From Hymenobacter sp. BT730 (GTDB lineage Bacteria > Bacteroidota > Bacteroidia > Cytophagales > Hymenobacteraceae): a DNA stretch of 64,000 nt. Of this stretch, positions 8,827 through 17,596 are shown in pieces. Where the stretch lies: contig NZ_JAUOFB010000001.1 in assembly GCF_030542105.1 (NCBI RefSeq), forward strand, positions 682,001-746,000, read 5' to 3'. The notes below the pieces were generated by a model that saw only the letters and a list, made by a program, of their open reading frames with translations, ran no database searches and was not told the DNA's origin. Within the stretch, counting starts at the first letter, position 1. Each line of letters opens with the position of its first letter. The position numbers and the translations under genes are program-made.

Positions 8827-9045
8827 ATAGCCTGTAGTAAAAGTAAGGTGAGTTATGCCTGAAAAACGCTTGCTACCGTACCTTACGGTACGAAAAAGTA
8901 GTCTTCCGGTCTTTGATTTTTAACAGTTTACGGCAGGGCTCCGTTCCCTGATTTGTTGAATGAACCACGGAATCGGACAATTTTTTTTATTAGCATCAGC
9001 TTTTGCAGTATCTTTTGGAATCTTAATACCACCTACATCAGCATT

Positions 9046-9336
9046 ATGGGTCGATTTCTCCTCTTTTTTTCCTGCCTTAGCCTCCTGTTTTCCTGCAGTA
9101 CGGCTGAAACGTCTTCCTCATCTAAGCGCAATCAGGGGCCTGTAGCGCATAATACCATCGTAGATTGTATCCTGTACGATGGCATGTCTAAAACATCCAA
9201 AGAGCTGGTGAAACTTGCTCCGGAAACGGAAGTGCAGGTAACCGATACCGTGGACTACTATTTTATGAAAGTGCGCGTGGTGAAAGACGGCCAGACCTAT
9301 AACGGCTATCTACACCGCAACTGTTTTGGTCAGTAG
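9046..9336 (+). CDS. Small lipoprotein with SH3-like domain
   Basis: From ATG 9046 the product has 96 residues with a lipobox (LLFSC, Cys17) and a Ser-rich linker. The mature domain (DCILYDGMSKTSKELVKLAPETEV, YFMKVRVVKDGQTYNGYLHRNC, quoted in parts) fits a bacterial SH3-like fold with the usual closing tryptophan position taken by Tyr. Such domains often bind cell wall or peptides. The open frame extends to 8953, but that would place a second hydrophobic stretch before the signal and is less likely. A bidirectional terminator follows at 9399. Function is not known. Confidence 0.65.
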   Translation: MGRFLLFFSCLSLLFSCSTAETSSSSKRNQGPVAHNTIVDCILYDGMSKTSKELVKLAPETEVQVTDTVDYYFMKVRVVKDGQTYNGYLHRNCFGQ

Positions 9337-9398
9337 CCTTCGGCGTAGCAAGTAGCTGTCCGTAGCAGGTAAATGGCGTAGAGATTTATAGTTTTCGC

Positions 9399-9448
9399 CA
9401 ATAAAAAAGTGGCCCCGTAACCTTGGTTACGGGGCCACTTTTTTATTG
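9399..9448. terminator. Bidirectional terminator between the SH3-like gene and gcvP
   Basis: A perfect long stem (AGTGGCCCCGTAACC and complement, TT loop) has an A6 run on the left and a T6 run on the right. It lies between convergent genes. Confidence 0.9.
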
Positions 9449-9458
9449 CGGATACCGG

Positions 9459-12383
9459 TTAGTAAGAAGGGCCTTTATCCGTCGGCACCAGATGTTCTTC
9501 GGCATCCACGTACTGCTCGATGGGAGTGCAGGCGCAGATGAGGTTCCGGTCACCGAAAGCCGAGTCGATGCGAGCTACTGAAGGCCAGAACTTGAAAGCG
9601 CGGGCATACTCCGTGGGGTACACCGCCTGCTCCCGAGAATAAGGCCGCGTCCACTCGTGCGTGAGCACAGCGGCAGCCGTATGGGGCGCGTGCTTCAGCA
9701 TGTTGTCCTTGGCATCGGCGCGGCCGGCTTCTACTTCCGCAATTTCCTGGCGGATGCCAATCATGGCCTCAATGAAGCGGTCCAGTTCCTCCTTGCTTTC
9801 CGATTCCGTGGGCTCTACCATCAGCGTGCCCGCCACCGGGAACGATACGGTAGGCGCATGGAAGCCATAGTCCATCAGGCGCTTGGCAATGTCCTCCACC
9901 TCAATACCCGCCTTTTTGAACTGGCGGCAGTCGAGAATCATTTCGTGGGCGCAGCGGCCGTTGCTTCCGGTATACAGCACAGGGTAGTGCTCTTCCAGGC
10001 GGGCCTTAATGTAGTTGGCATTGAGGATAGCCGTGCGCGTGGCCTGCGTCAGTCCCTCGCCGCCCATCATGTTGATGTAGGCGTAGGAGATGGGCAGAAT
10101 GCTGGCCGAGCCCCATGGCGCCGAGGTAACCGCGCCGTAAGTGCGGCCGTCCGCATCCACCAGTACGTGGCCGGGCAGGTAAGGTGCCAGGTCGGCTACT
10201 ACGCCAATAGGGCCTACGCCGGGTCCGCCGCCACCGTGGGGGATGCAGAAGGTTTTGTGCAGATTCAGGTGGCACACGTCGGCACCAATGGTAGCGGGCG
10301 AGGTGAGGCCCACCTGGGCATTCATGTTGGCGCCGTCCATGTACACGCGGCCACCGTGGTTATGAATGGTCTGGCAGATGTCGATGATGGTTTCCTCATA
10401 CACGCCGTGCGTGCTGGGGTAGGTTACCATCAGGCAGCTCAGCTTGTCAGCGTACTGCTCGGCTTTGGCTTTCAGGTCGGCCACGTCGATGTTGCCATCT
10501 TCGGTGCTTTTCACTACGACTACCTGCATACCCGCCATAACGGCCGAAGCGGGGTTGGTACCGTGCGCCGAGGCTGGAATCAGAGCCACGTTGCGGTGCT
10601 GGTCGCCGCGGGCATCGTGGTAGCCTTTAATGGCCAGCAGGCCGGCGTATTCCCCCTGGGCACCGGAGTTGGGCTGCAGGGATACGGCAGCAAAGCCGGT
10701 TACCTCGCACAGCCAGGCTTCCAGGTCCTTAAAGATTTCGGCGTAGCCCTGCGCCTGCTCACGCGGAGCGAAGGGGTGCAGACCACCAATCTCCGGCCAG
10801 GTCACCGGAATCATCTCGGCGGTGGCGTTCAGCTTCATAGTGCACGAGCCCAGGGAAATCATGGAGTGCGCCAGGCTCAGGTCCTTGTTTTCCAGCTGCT
10901 TCATGTAGCGCAGCATTTCGTGTTCCGAATGGTGCGAGTTGAAGATGGGGTGCGTAAGGTACTCGCTGGTACGGATCAGGCTGTCAGTCCAGTTCACGGA
11001 TACCTCTGCAGGCAGCTCTACCTGCTTGGCTTCTTTGCCCAGTACTTTGCTGAACACAGTCACGATGTCGCGCACGTCTTCAATTTCGGTGTTCTGGTGC
11101 AGCGAAATGCCCACGCGGGGCGAACCATGCTCCTCGAAATAGCGGAAGTTGATACCAGCGGCCTCGGCTTCCTGCTTAATGGCATTTTGCAGCTCTACGC
11201 TTTCCAACTTGATGTCAAGGGTATCGAAGTAGAACTCATTCCGCTGATTCAAACCAAGGTCTAACAGCGCACCGGCCAGGGTCTGCGTGAGGGCATGAAT
11301 GTTGGAAGCAAACTGCTTGAGGCGCTGCGGGCCATGGTACACGGCATACATGCCGGCCAGCACCGACAGCAGCACCTGCGCGGTGCAGATGTTGGAGGTA
11401 GCTTTTTCGCGGCGGATGTGCTGCTCGCGGGTTTGCAGGGCCATGCGGTAGGCCTTGTTGCCGGCGGCATCAATGCTCTGGCCGATGATACGGCCGGGAA
11501 TTACACGCTTGAAGGCATCTTTGGTAGCCAGGAAGCCCGCGTGTGGTCCGCCGTATCCCATGGGCACGCCGAAACGTTGCGAGTTACCTACCACGGCATC
11601 GGCACCCATCTCGCCGGGAGGCGTGAGCAGCGTGAGGGCCATCAGGTCGGCAGCTACAGTTACGAACAGGCCGTTGTCGTGGGCTTTCGAGATGAAATCG
11701 GTGTAGTCGTATACCGCGCCATCGGCGGCGGGGTACTGAAGCAGCGCTCCGAAGAGCGTTTCATCCGTCAGGTCGAAGCTCCGGTGGTCGCCTACTACTA
11801 CCTCAATGCCCAGTGGCGTAGCGCGGGTGCGCACTACGTCAATGGTCTGGGGCAGTACCTGCTCCGAAATGAAGTAGCGGGTAGCATTTTTCTTCTTGGA
11901 GAGGGAATGAAACATGTGCAGCGTCTCGGCAGCGGCAGTGCCTTCGTCGAGCAGGCTGGCATTGGCAATTTCGAGGCCCGTGAGGTCAATTACCATGGTC
12001 TGGTAGTTGATCAAGGCTTCGAGGCGGCCCTGGGCAATTTCAGCCTGGTAGGGCGTATAGGCGGTATACCAGCCTGGGTTTTCGAGGATATTCCGCTGGA
12101 TAACGGCCGGCAGCTGGGTGTCGTGGTAGCCCAGGCCGATATAGTTTTTGAATAAGCGGTTTTTACCGGCTATCTGCTTGAACTTCGCCAAAAAAGCCCG
12201 CTCCGTGAGGGCAGCGGGCAGGTTCAGCGGCTTTTTCAGGCGAATAGCAGCCGGCACGGTTTCGTCGATGAGCTGGTCAATCGACTCCACACCAATGGTG
12301 CGCAGCATCTCGGCCACGGCAGCTTCGTCGGGCCCATTGTGGCGGTCCACGAACACATCGGCGGGCTTGGTTTTCAGCAACAT
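9459..12383 (-). CDS. gcvP: Glycine dehydrogenase (decarboxylating), P protein
   Basis: The 974-residue protein is the full-length homodimeric P protein of the glycine cleavage system. It decarboxylates glycine with pyridoxal phosphate and transfers the aminomethyl group to lipoylated GcvH. The cofactor lysine is K710 in [18 protein letters not shown]. The N-terminal half begins with [20 protein letters not shown] and contains the family motif [17 protein letters not shown]. gcvT and gcvH are not in the window, which is common in Bacteroidota. Two exact minus-strand TACCTTTG boxes lie upstream (12433 and 12543). No glycine riboswitch was recognised between them and the ATG. Confidence 0.97.
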   Translation of the reverse strand: MLLKTKPADVFVDRHNGPDEAAVAEMLRTIGVESIDQLIDETVPAAIRLKKPLNLPAALTERAFLAKFKQIAGKNRLFKNYIGLGYHDTQLPAVIQRNILENPGWYTAYTPYQAEIAQGRLEALINYQTMVIDLTGLEIANASLLDEGTAAAETLHMFHSLSKKKNATRYFISEQVLPQTIDVVRTRATPLGIEVVVGDHRSFDLTDETLFGALLQYPAADGAVYDYTDFISKAHDNGLFVTVAADLMALTLLTPPGEMGADAVVGNSQRFGVPMGYGGPHAGFLATKDAFKRVIPGRIIGQSIDAAGNKAYRMALQTREQHIRREKATSNICTAQVLLSVLAGMYAVYHGPQRLKQFASNIHALTQTLAGALLDLGLNQRNEFYFDTLDIKLESVELQNAIKQEAEAAGINFRYFEEHGSPRVGISLHQNTEIEDVRDIVTVFSKVLGKEAKQVELPAEVSVNWTDSLIRTSEYLTHPIFNSHHSEHEMLRYMKQLENKDLSLAHSMISLGSCTMKLNATAEMIPVTWPEIGGLHPFAPREQAQGYAEIFKDLEAWLCEVTGFAAVSLQPNSGAQGEYAGLLAIKGYHDARGDQHRNVALIPASAHGTNPASAVMAGMQVVVVKSTEDGNIDVADLKAKAEQYADKLSCLMVTYPSTHGVYEETIIDICQTIHNHGGRVYMDGANMNAQVGLTSPATIGADVCHLNLHKTFCIPHGGGGPGVGPIGVVADLAPYLPGHVLVDADGRTYGAVTSAPWGSASILPISYAYINMMGGEGLTQATRTAILNANYIKARLEEHYPVLYTGSNGRCAHEMILDCRQFKKAGIEVEDIAKRLMDYGFHAPTVSFPVAGTLMVEPTESESKEELDRFIEAMIGIRQEIAEVEAGRADAKDNMLKHAPHTAAAVLTHEWTRPYSREQAVYPTEYARAFKFWPSVARIDSAFGDRNLICACTPIEQYVDAEEHLVPTDKGPSY

Positions 12384-12432
12384 AAAAGGATGGGTGAGGG
12401 TGGCAACAGCAAGGCTCCGGAAAGAGCCCTGA

Positions 12433-12440
12433 CAAAGGTA
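12433..12440 (-). promoter_or_regulatory. Candidate gcvP -7 box, proximal (TACCTTTG)
   Basis: An exact minus-strand match to TAnnTTTG, 49 bases upstream of the gcvP ATG. Confidence 0.5.
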
Positions 12441-12542
12441 GCGCGAAAAGGCGTCATGCTTAAACCCTCAAACCATCAAAAGTTTAGGGTTGTTCCGGGA
12501 AATCTTCCTGCAGCGCTTCCAGGCAGCGGTTATGGCATTTTG

Positions 12543-12550
12543 CAAAGGTA
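12543..12550 (-). promoter_or_regulatory. Candidate gcvP -7 box, distal (TACCTTTG)
   Basis: A second exact minus-strand match, 159 bases upstream of the gcvP ATG. It may be an alternative promoter; gcvP is the only leftward gene it could serve. Confidence 0.4.
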
Positions 12551-12627
12551 GGCCTGTGTATTGCTGCGGTCAGCCCAAATAATTTAACCAGATTTGGGGC
12601 CAGATTGCCACCCACCCATCCCCCTGC

Positions 12628-13842
12628 ATGCGTCCCATTACTATTGGCCTGATTTGCGAAGGCAAAACCCCACCCGACAAGCGTGTGCCCCTCACGCCTA
12701 AAAAATGCATGGAAGCGGCTTCCCTCTATCCGGGGCTGAGGATTGTGGTGCAGGAAAGCGCGGTGCGCTGCTTCTCCGACCAGGAATACCGCGACGTAGG
12801 CCTGGAAGTGCGCCGTGATGTTGCCGACTGTGATATTCTGATGGGAGTGAAGGAAGTGCCCATCGCGCAGCTGATTCCCAACAAAACCTACCTGTTCTTC
12901 TCGCATACCGTGAAAAAGCAGCCCGCCAACCGGGAACTGCTCCGGCAGGTACTGCAGAAGAATATCACGCTGATAGACTACGAGCTGCTGACCAATGAAA
13001 AGGAAGAGCGAATTGTAGCGTTTGGCCGCTGGGCCGGCATTGTGGGCGCTTATAACGGGCTGCTGACGTATGGCCGCAAGCACGGGCTGTATGAGCTGAA
13101 GCCGGCCTACAAGTGCGTGGATATGGAGGATATGCAGGAGGAGTTCTTCAAGGTGAAGCAGCTGCCGCCCATTAAAATGGTGGTAACGGGTACCGGCCGC
13201 GTGGCGCAGGGGGCCGTGGAGGTGCTGGACCGGATGGGCATCCGCCGGGTAAGTGTGTACGACTACCTGTACCATGATTTCCACGAGCCGGTGTATACGC
13301 AGCTGCGCAGCTCCGACTACAACCGTCGTCGCGACGGCCGGGTGTGGGATACCCCGGATTTTCACAAGCATCCGGAGCAGTATGAGTCTACTTTCAGCAA
13401 CTACCTGCCCGTAACGGACCTGCTGATTGCCTGTGCCTACTGGCACCCCGCCGCCCCCAAGCTCTTCACGGAGGAAGACACGCGCCGCCCCGATTTCCGC
13501 ATCAATACCATTGCCGATGTGACCTGCGACGTGAATGGCTCCGTGCCTACCACCAAGCGCAGCACCACCATTCAGGATCCGGCTTTCGACTATAACCCCG
13601 CTACCGGCGAGCTGGAGCCCCCATATTCCCGCCCTGGCAATATCACGGAAATGGCCGTGGACAACCTGCCCTGCGAGCTGCCCCGTAACGCCTCCCGCGA
13701 CTTCGGCCGACAGCTTATCGACAATGTATTTCCACACCTTCTTAGCGACACGCCCGATGGCATTATCGAGCGGGCTACTATTGCCACAGGTGGCCAGCTC
13801 ACGGAGCGGTATCAGTACTTATCCGACTATGTGGCGGATTAA
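12628..13842 (+). CDS. NAD(P)-dependent saccharopine/alanine dehydrogenase-like oxidoreductase
   Basis: The 404-residue protein has the two-domain build of the alanine dehydrogenase/transhydrogenase family. An N-terminal domain opens with ITIGLICEGKTPPDKRVPLTP, where the KRVPLTP part is the family signature. The Rossmann domain shows MVVTGTGRVAQGAVEVLDRMG. The spacing and the segment FGRWAGIVGAYNGLLTYG resemble lysine-forming saccharopine dehydrogenase (Lys1 type) more than true alanine dehydrogenase. The likely reaction is reversible NAD-linked oxidative deamination of an amino-acid adduct. The substrate cannot be settled from sequence alone. It is divergent from gcvP and ends at a strong terminator. 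Confidence 0.8.
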   Translation: MRPITIGLICEGKTPPDKRVPLTPKKCMEAASLYPGLRIVVQESAVRCFSDQEYRDVGLEVRRDVADCDILMGVKEVPIAQLIPNKTYLFFSHTVKKQPANRELLRQVLQKNITLIDYELLTNEKEERIVAFGRWAGIVGAYNGLLTYGRKHGLYELKPAYKCVDMEDMQEEFFKVKQLPPIKMVVTGTGRVAQGAVEVLDRMGIRRVSVYDYLYHDFHEPVYTQLRSSDYNRRRDGRVWDTPDFHKHPEQYESTFSNYLPVTDLLIACAYWHPAAPKLFTEEDTRRPDFRINTIADVTCDVNGSVPTTKRSTTIQDPAFDYNPATGELEPPYSRPGNITEMAVDNLPCELPRNASRDFGRQLIDNVFPHLLSDTPDGIIERATIATGGQLTERYQYLSDYVAD

Positions 13843-13883
13843 GCTCAGGCTTGGAAAGTAGACAAAAGCTGCCCTTAGTATAA

Positions 13884-13920
13884 AAGCCTCCCGGTGGAAT
13901 CAGATTCCGCCGGGAGGCTT
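13884..13920. terminator. Terminator between convergent genes at 13.9 kb
   Basis: An 18-base stem (AAGCCTCCCGGTGGAATC with one mismatch against its partner) ends in CTTT and separates the 12628 gene from the DUF1206 gene. Confidence 0.75.
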
Positions 13921-13960
13921 TGGAGTAATTATACGGTCAGGCAAAGGTGCTGCTCAAAAA

Positions 13961-14791
13961 TTAGATGCCGTTCAGTATGGGGTACTTCGCCCGCACCAGC
14001 ATGTAAATGCCATAGGCCATCAATCCCAACGCCACTACGGCCAGGGCCATAGGGCCCATGGCAGCCAGGAAATCAAAGGCTTCATCGGTAGTGCCCACAG
14101 CCGATGCCCGGTGCTGCCGGCCAGCCTGAATAAAGAAGTACCCTATAATGCCCAGCACAATACCCCGGGCCGTGTAGCCCAATTGTCCGGTACGATACAC
14201 AATCTGCTGCTGATTGGACGGTAGGCCACTATCATTTACGTGCTTGCTGAAGGACCCCGAATAGGCCCGGTACACTTGGTAGAGACCGGTACCGATGATG
14301 ATAAGCCCCATTATTATAATCAGCCAATCGCCTGCGGGCCAGTTCAGAACTTTGGCTACCAGGCCCTGTTGGGTGTTGCCGCCTTTATCGGCAGAGCCGT
14401 TTAGGGCCAGCTGGGCCGCAAACCAGGCTACGCCGGTATATACCAGACCACTGCTGGCATAGCCCAGCCGCCGGCCAAGGCCTTTAGGGTCGGAGCCTTT
14501 GTTTTCGGTATCGCGCACGGCTTGGGTAAAGCGCCAGATGATGTAGCCCAACAGCCCAAAGGCAATGAGGCCCAACAGCACCTGGCCTCCAGGTAAGGCT
14601 TGCAAAGTTTGTACGGCCTGTTCTTTATCCGCCGTTTTTCCGCCCTGCTGCCCGGTAGCCGCGAGGAGGGCCAAAAGACCCATTAGAATGTAAACTATTC
14701 CTTTGGCTGCAAAGCCAAAGCGGGCCAGCGCCCGGATGCCTGCCGAAGGCGAACCAGGGACAGCCGATGAAATTGTATTTGCGAGTGACAT
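13961..14791 (-). CDS. DUF1206 integral membrane protein
   Basis: From ATG 14791 the product has 276 residues and three copies of the DUF1206 unit, each a pair of transmembrane helices. The first begins ALARFGFAAKGIVYILMG, the second RLGYASSGLVYTGVAWF and the third TGQLGYTARGIVLGIIGYF, so the R-x-G-[YF]-x-[AS]-[KRS]-G core repeats three times. The role of the family is unknown. The reading frame extends to a GTG at 14839, but the ATG gives a better N-terminus. A terminator at 14858 separates it from the permease gene upstream, so it is probably not part of the sugar locus. Confidence 0.85.
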   Translation of the reverse strand: MSLANTISSAVPGSPSAGIRALARFGFAAKGIVYILMGLLALLAATGQQGGKTADKEQAVQTLQALPGGQVLLGLIAFGLLGYIIWRFTQAVRDTENKGSDPKGLGRRLGYASSGLVYTGVAWFAAQLALNGSADKGGNTQQGLVAKVLNWPAGDWLIIIMGLIIIGTGLYQVYRAYSGSFSKHVNDSGLPSNQQQIVYRTGQLGYTARGIVLGIIGYFFIQAGRQHRASAVGTTDEAFDFLAAMGPMALAVVALGLMAYGIYMLVRAKYPILNGI

Positions 14792-14857
14792 AAGAAAATA
14801 GGGAAAGGAGAGAATAGTCCTGCTTACGCTGAACCTCACCCAAATGATTACCGAAAC

Positions 14858-14900
14858 AAAAGCGCCCCGCTATACCAATGCCGGTTAGCGGGGCGCTTTT
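14858..14900 (-). terminator. Terminator after the sugar permease gene
   Basis: A 15-base perfect stem (AAAAGCGCCCCGCTA and complement) lies 54 bases after the permease stop. On the minus strand it is followed by TTTTGTTT. Confidence 0.85.
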
Positions 14901-14954
14901 ACATGCCTTAAACAGGCCGGGAAACATGCTCCCAAGAACCGTGCAGAGAACAGA

Positions 14955-16229
14955 CTACCGCAACCGGTAGAGCCGCGCCCCAAACAGCGCAATAAATGCG
15001 TAGCACACAATGGGCAGATAGTATGCCGCCGCTATATCGTGGTTAGCTACTTTGCCCATGAGGTAGGGAAACACGGCTCCGCCCGCCACGGCCATTACCA
15101 TGATAGACGAAGCCTGCGGCGTGTGCCGGCCCAGGTCTTTAATGCCCAGGCTGAAAATGGTGGGAAACATGATGCTGAAGAAGAAGTTAATCAGCAGCAG
15201 TGCCCCGAACGACACCCAGCCCCAGCTCTGAGCCACCACCAGGCACATCAGCACGTTAGCTAACGCAAAGGCCATAAGCAGCTTATTAGGGGCTATGTAG
15301 CGCATCAGGAAGGTGCCCACAAATCGGCCCAGCATCATTAGCACCATGAACAGGGAAAAGTAGCCGGCCGCGGCCGCATCAGTCAGGTGCATTTTCTCTA
15401 CCCCGTAGTTGATGAAGAAGGCCCAGGTGCCGCCCTGCGCCGCTACGTTGAGAAACTGCGCCAGCCAGGCCCACCGAAAGTGCGGGTGCTGAAACAGGGT
15501 TCTGGCCGCCGGTACTTCCTTCGCTGTGCCACTGTAGTAACCGGCCTCCGTTTCAGCCGGGGCTACGGGCGCAGCGTGGGCATCCTGCAGCGCAGGCACT
15601 TTGATAAACGAAAAGGCCACCGCAATGGCCAAAATGGCGCTGCCGATGCCTACATACAGCATCTTTACGGATGATAAGTCGCCATCTGTGTGCGGGCCGC
15701 TGAGGATGAAGTAGCTGCCTAGTAGCGGCCCCACCACGGCCCCCAGGCCATTAAACGACTGGGCAAAGTTCAGGCGCTGGTCGCTGGTGCGCTGGTCGCC
15801 GAGGGCGGCCATGAATGGATGCGCCACCGCCTCCAGCGTGGCCAGCCCGCAGGCCAGCACGAACAGAGCCCCCCGGAAGAAGCCGAACGAAGCTGCGTTG
15901 GCTGCCGGCACAAACAGGAAGGCGCCCAAAGCATAAAGTCCCAGCCCCAGTAATACGCCGTTTTTGTAGCCGAAGCGCTTCATGAACAGGCCCGCCGGAA
16001 TGCCCATCACGGCGTATGCCCCGAAGATGGAGAACTGCACCAGCCCCGACTGCGCCTTGCTCACATTAAGCACGTTTTGAAAGTGCTTGTTCAGTACATC
16101 ACCCATAGTAATGGCAATGGCCCAGAGCATGAACAACGATGAGACGAAAATCAGCGTCGGGATGTACTTTTTCTCGGTGAAAGGTACCGACTTATGGGCG
16201 CCAATGGCCGAATTAGCAACGGATTGCAT
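14955..16229 (-). CDS. FucP/GluP-type MFS sugar permease
   Basis: From ATG 16229 the product has 424 residues and about 12 transmembrane helices. It shows hallmarks of the fucose/glucose-galactose permease branch: an N-terminal LFMLWAIAITMGDVLNKHFQ, the conserved ANAASFGFFRGALFVLACGLATLEAVAHPF region (in parts) and SFNGLGAVVGPLLGSYF. These proteins bring a mono- or small oligosaccharide across the inner membrane with protons. As the last gene of the sugar locus it should import the product released by the GH130 protein. The frame extends to 16268 without an ATG. A hairpin with a T-run (16241-16281) sits 11 bases before the start codon. Confidence 0.9.
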   Translation of the reverse strand: MQSVANSAIGAHKSVPFTEKKYIPTLIFVSSLFMLWAIAITMGDVLNKHFQNVLNVSKAQSGLVQFSIFGAYAVMGIPAGLFMKRFGYKNGVLLGLGLYALGAFLFVPAANAASFGFFRGALFVLACGLATLEAVAHPFMAALGDQRTSDQRLNFAQSFNGLGAVVGPLLGSYFILSGPHTDGDLSSVKMLYVGIGSAILAIAVAFSFIKVPALQDAHAAPVAPAETEAGYYSGTAKEVPAARTLFQHPHFRWAWLAQFLNVAAQGGTWAFFINYGVEKMHLTDAAAAGYFSLFMVLMMLGRFVGTFLMRYIAPNKLLMAFALANVLMCLVVAQSWGWVSFGALLLINFFFSIMFPTIFSLGIKDLGRHTPQASSIMVMAVAGGAVFPYLMGKVANHDIAAAYYLPIVCYAFIALFGARLYRLR

Positions 16230-16240
16230 GAGAAGGAAGG

Positions 16241-16281
16241 AAAAAGAACGCCAGGCCGTGCCAAGCAAAACCTGACGTTCT
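16241..16281 (-). terminator. Hairpin with T-run immediately before the permease start
   Basis: An 11-base stem with one mismatch (AGAACGTCAGG and AGAACGCCAGG as inverted partners) is followed on the minus strand by TTTTTCC. It looks like an intrinsic terminator, but it ends only 11 bases before the permease ATG, so it may act as an attenuator. Confidence 0.6.
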
Positions 16282-16301
16282 AATGGAAGAAATATAGGTG
16301 C

Positions 16302-17492
16302 CTACTCAACCGGCCGTGTGGCTACGGCAATTTTGGAGTCGGCCGTACCATAGTACATCAGCCACTTGTTCTGGAACCGTACCAGCCCTTCCAGGAACAC
16401 CACCTGGTTTACCTGGCCGGTGGTTTCATAAGGCTTCTCGGGACGCATGAAGTAGTTGTCCAGGCGCTTGAGCAGCTTCGTGGGGTCGTTTTTATCGAAC
16501 AGGGCCTGAGCAGCGGTGTACGTGCCCTCGGGCAGGCTCTTGTCGCCGATGGCGGGCACGTTGCGGCTGTTGTAAATCAGGCGGATGCCCTGATCCGTGA
16601 GCATGGCCGGCGGGCCGGATTCCACCAGGTCGCTGTCGAACTTGCCTTCGCGGGTAGGCAGGATAATTTTCAGCTCAGGCATGGTAGCCGCCTGGGCGCG
16701 CAGGGGTACCGGAGGCTTTTCGCCGGCCGCCATTTCAATGGGCGTCCAGTGGATAAGGTCATCTGAGGTAGCCAGCCATATTTGCGCATCGCCCCAGTAC
16801 ATCCAGTACTTGCCGTTGATTTTGGCGGCTACAATGCGCCCGTCGTTCTCGTAGCGCGACACGATGGAGCCTGACTTGGTCCACTTGTCTACATACTTAC
16901 CGCCGGCGGCCTGGGTAAATACGTTGCCGTACTTGGTCCATTTCATCAGGTCTTTGGAGGTGGCAATGTGCAGGCGGGCCTTGTCGCCATCGTAGGCGGT
17001 GTAGGTCATGTAGTAGGTGCCTTGGTCGTCCTCCACCACGCGCGGATCCTCGGTGCCGCCGGGCCACTCCCAGCGTTTCTGGTCGTCGTAGGCCGGGTAG
17101 AGCACCGGCTCGGCCATGCGGGTAAAGTGCAGCCCATCGGTGCTGCTGGCCAGCCCGATGCGGGAGGTTTTACCTACCGGAAGCCGCACCATGTTCTCAG
17201 CCCGGTACAGCATGTACACTTTGCCGTCTTTCACCACCACGGCGGGGTTGAACACGTCCTTCTCTTCCCACATAATGGTCTGCTTCAGAATGGGGTCCTG
17301 AAACTTGCCCACCGTACTGGGGCCCATAATGGGGTTGATGCTGTCCACCTTGGCAAAGTTGAGCAAAGCCCAACTGTCGCCCACGATGGGTTGAGTACTG
17401 GTCTTATCAGAATCGGTGCGGTTACAGCTTACCAGGGCCGTCAGGGCCAGTCCGGTAGCTGCCAGGCGCCAGTTGAAGTCGAAAATAGTCAT
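16302..17492 (-). CDS. GH130-family glycosidase or phosphorylase, lipoprotein
   Basis: From ATG 17492 the product has 396 residues with a lipoprotein signal (ATGLALTALVSC, Cys23). The five-bladed GH130 fold is shown by FNPAVVVKDGKVYMLYRAEN, TSRIGLASSTDGLHF and WPGGTEDPRVV, where Asp149 is the expected general acid. GH130 enzymes act on beta-mannosides, either by phosphorolysis (cytoplasmic) or by hydrolysis. Export as a lipoprotein argues for hydrolysis, for example of a beta-1,2-mannoside, since phosphorolysis outside the cytoplasm is unlikely. The other ATG at 17516 is possible. The 5'-most GTG at 17540 would place the start inside a terminator stem and is rejected. Confidence 0.85.
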   Translation of the reverse strand: MTIFDFNWRLAATGLALTALVSCNRTDSDKTSTQPIVGDSWALLNFAKVDSINPIMGPSTVGKFQDPILKQTIMWEEKDVFNPAVVVKDGKVYMLYRAENMVRLPVGKTSRIGLASSTDGLHFTRMAEPVLYPAYDDQKRWEWPGGTEDPRVVEDDQGTYYMTYTAYDGDKARLHIATSKDLMKWTKYGNVFTQAAGGKYVDKWTKSGSIVSRYENDGRIVAAKINGKYWMYWGDAQIWLATSDDLIHWTPIEMAAGEKPPVPLRAQAATMPELKIILPTREGKFDSDLVESGPPAMLTDQGIRLIYNSRNVPAIGDKSLPEGTYTAAQALFDKNDPTKLLKRLDNYFMRPEKPYETTGQVNQVVFLEGLVRFQNKWLMYYGTADSKIAVATRPVE

Positions 17493-17523
17493 GCGGTTGG
17501 GGTAGAGGTGAGGCATGAGGGGA

Positions 17524-17571
17524 TAAAAAATATCTCCCACTATTCCCGAAGCAGAAACAGTGGGAGATATG
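17524..17571 (-). terminator. Terminator between the LamG lipoprotein and GH130 genes
   Basis: A 12-base perfect stem (ATATCTCCCACT and complement) is followed on the minus strand by T6. It lies 26 bases after the LamG gene stop and just before the GH130 start, so it divides the sugar locus into two transcription steps. Confidence 0.8.
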
Positions 17572-17596
17572 ATGTTCGCTCACACAGGCTTCGCGC

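Noticed and set aside
9657..11264. Long open frame (535 codons) on the plus strand inside gcvP
   Set aside because: It mirrors gcvP. The translation is rich in His/Gly/Val without any recognisable motif.
12384..12627. Glycine riboswitch before gcvP
   Set aside because: I looked for the conserved glycine aptamer elements in the leader and did not find them. A covariance-model search would be decisive.
12484..13737. Open frame on the minus strand inside the saccharopine/alanine dehydrogenase-like gene
   Set aside because: It is antisense to a protein with clear family motifs and has no features of its own.
16302..17492. GH130 as a cytoplasmic phosphorylase
   Set aside because: The lipoprotein signal places it outside the cytoplasm, where phosphorolysis is unlikely. 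This is not proven without checking the phosphate-binding residues.
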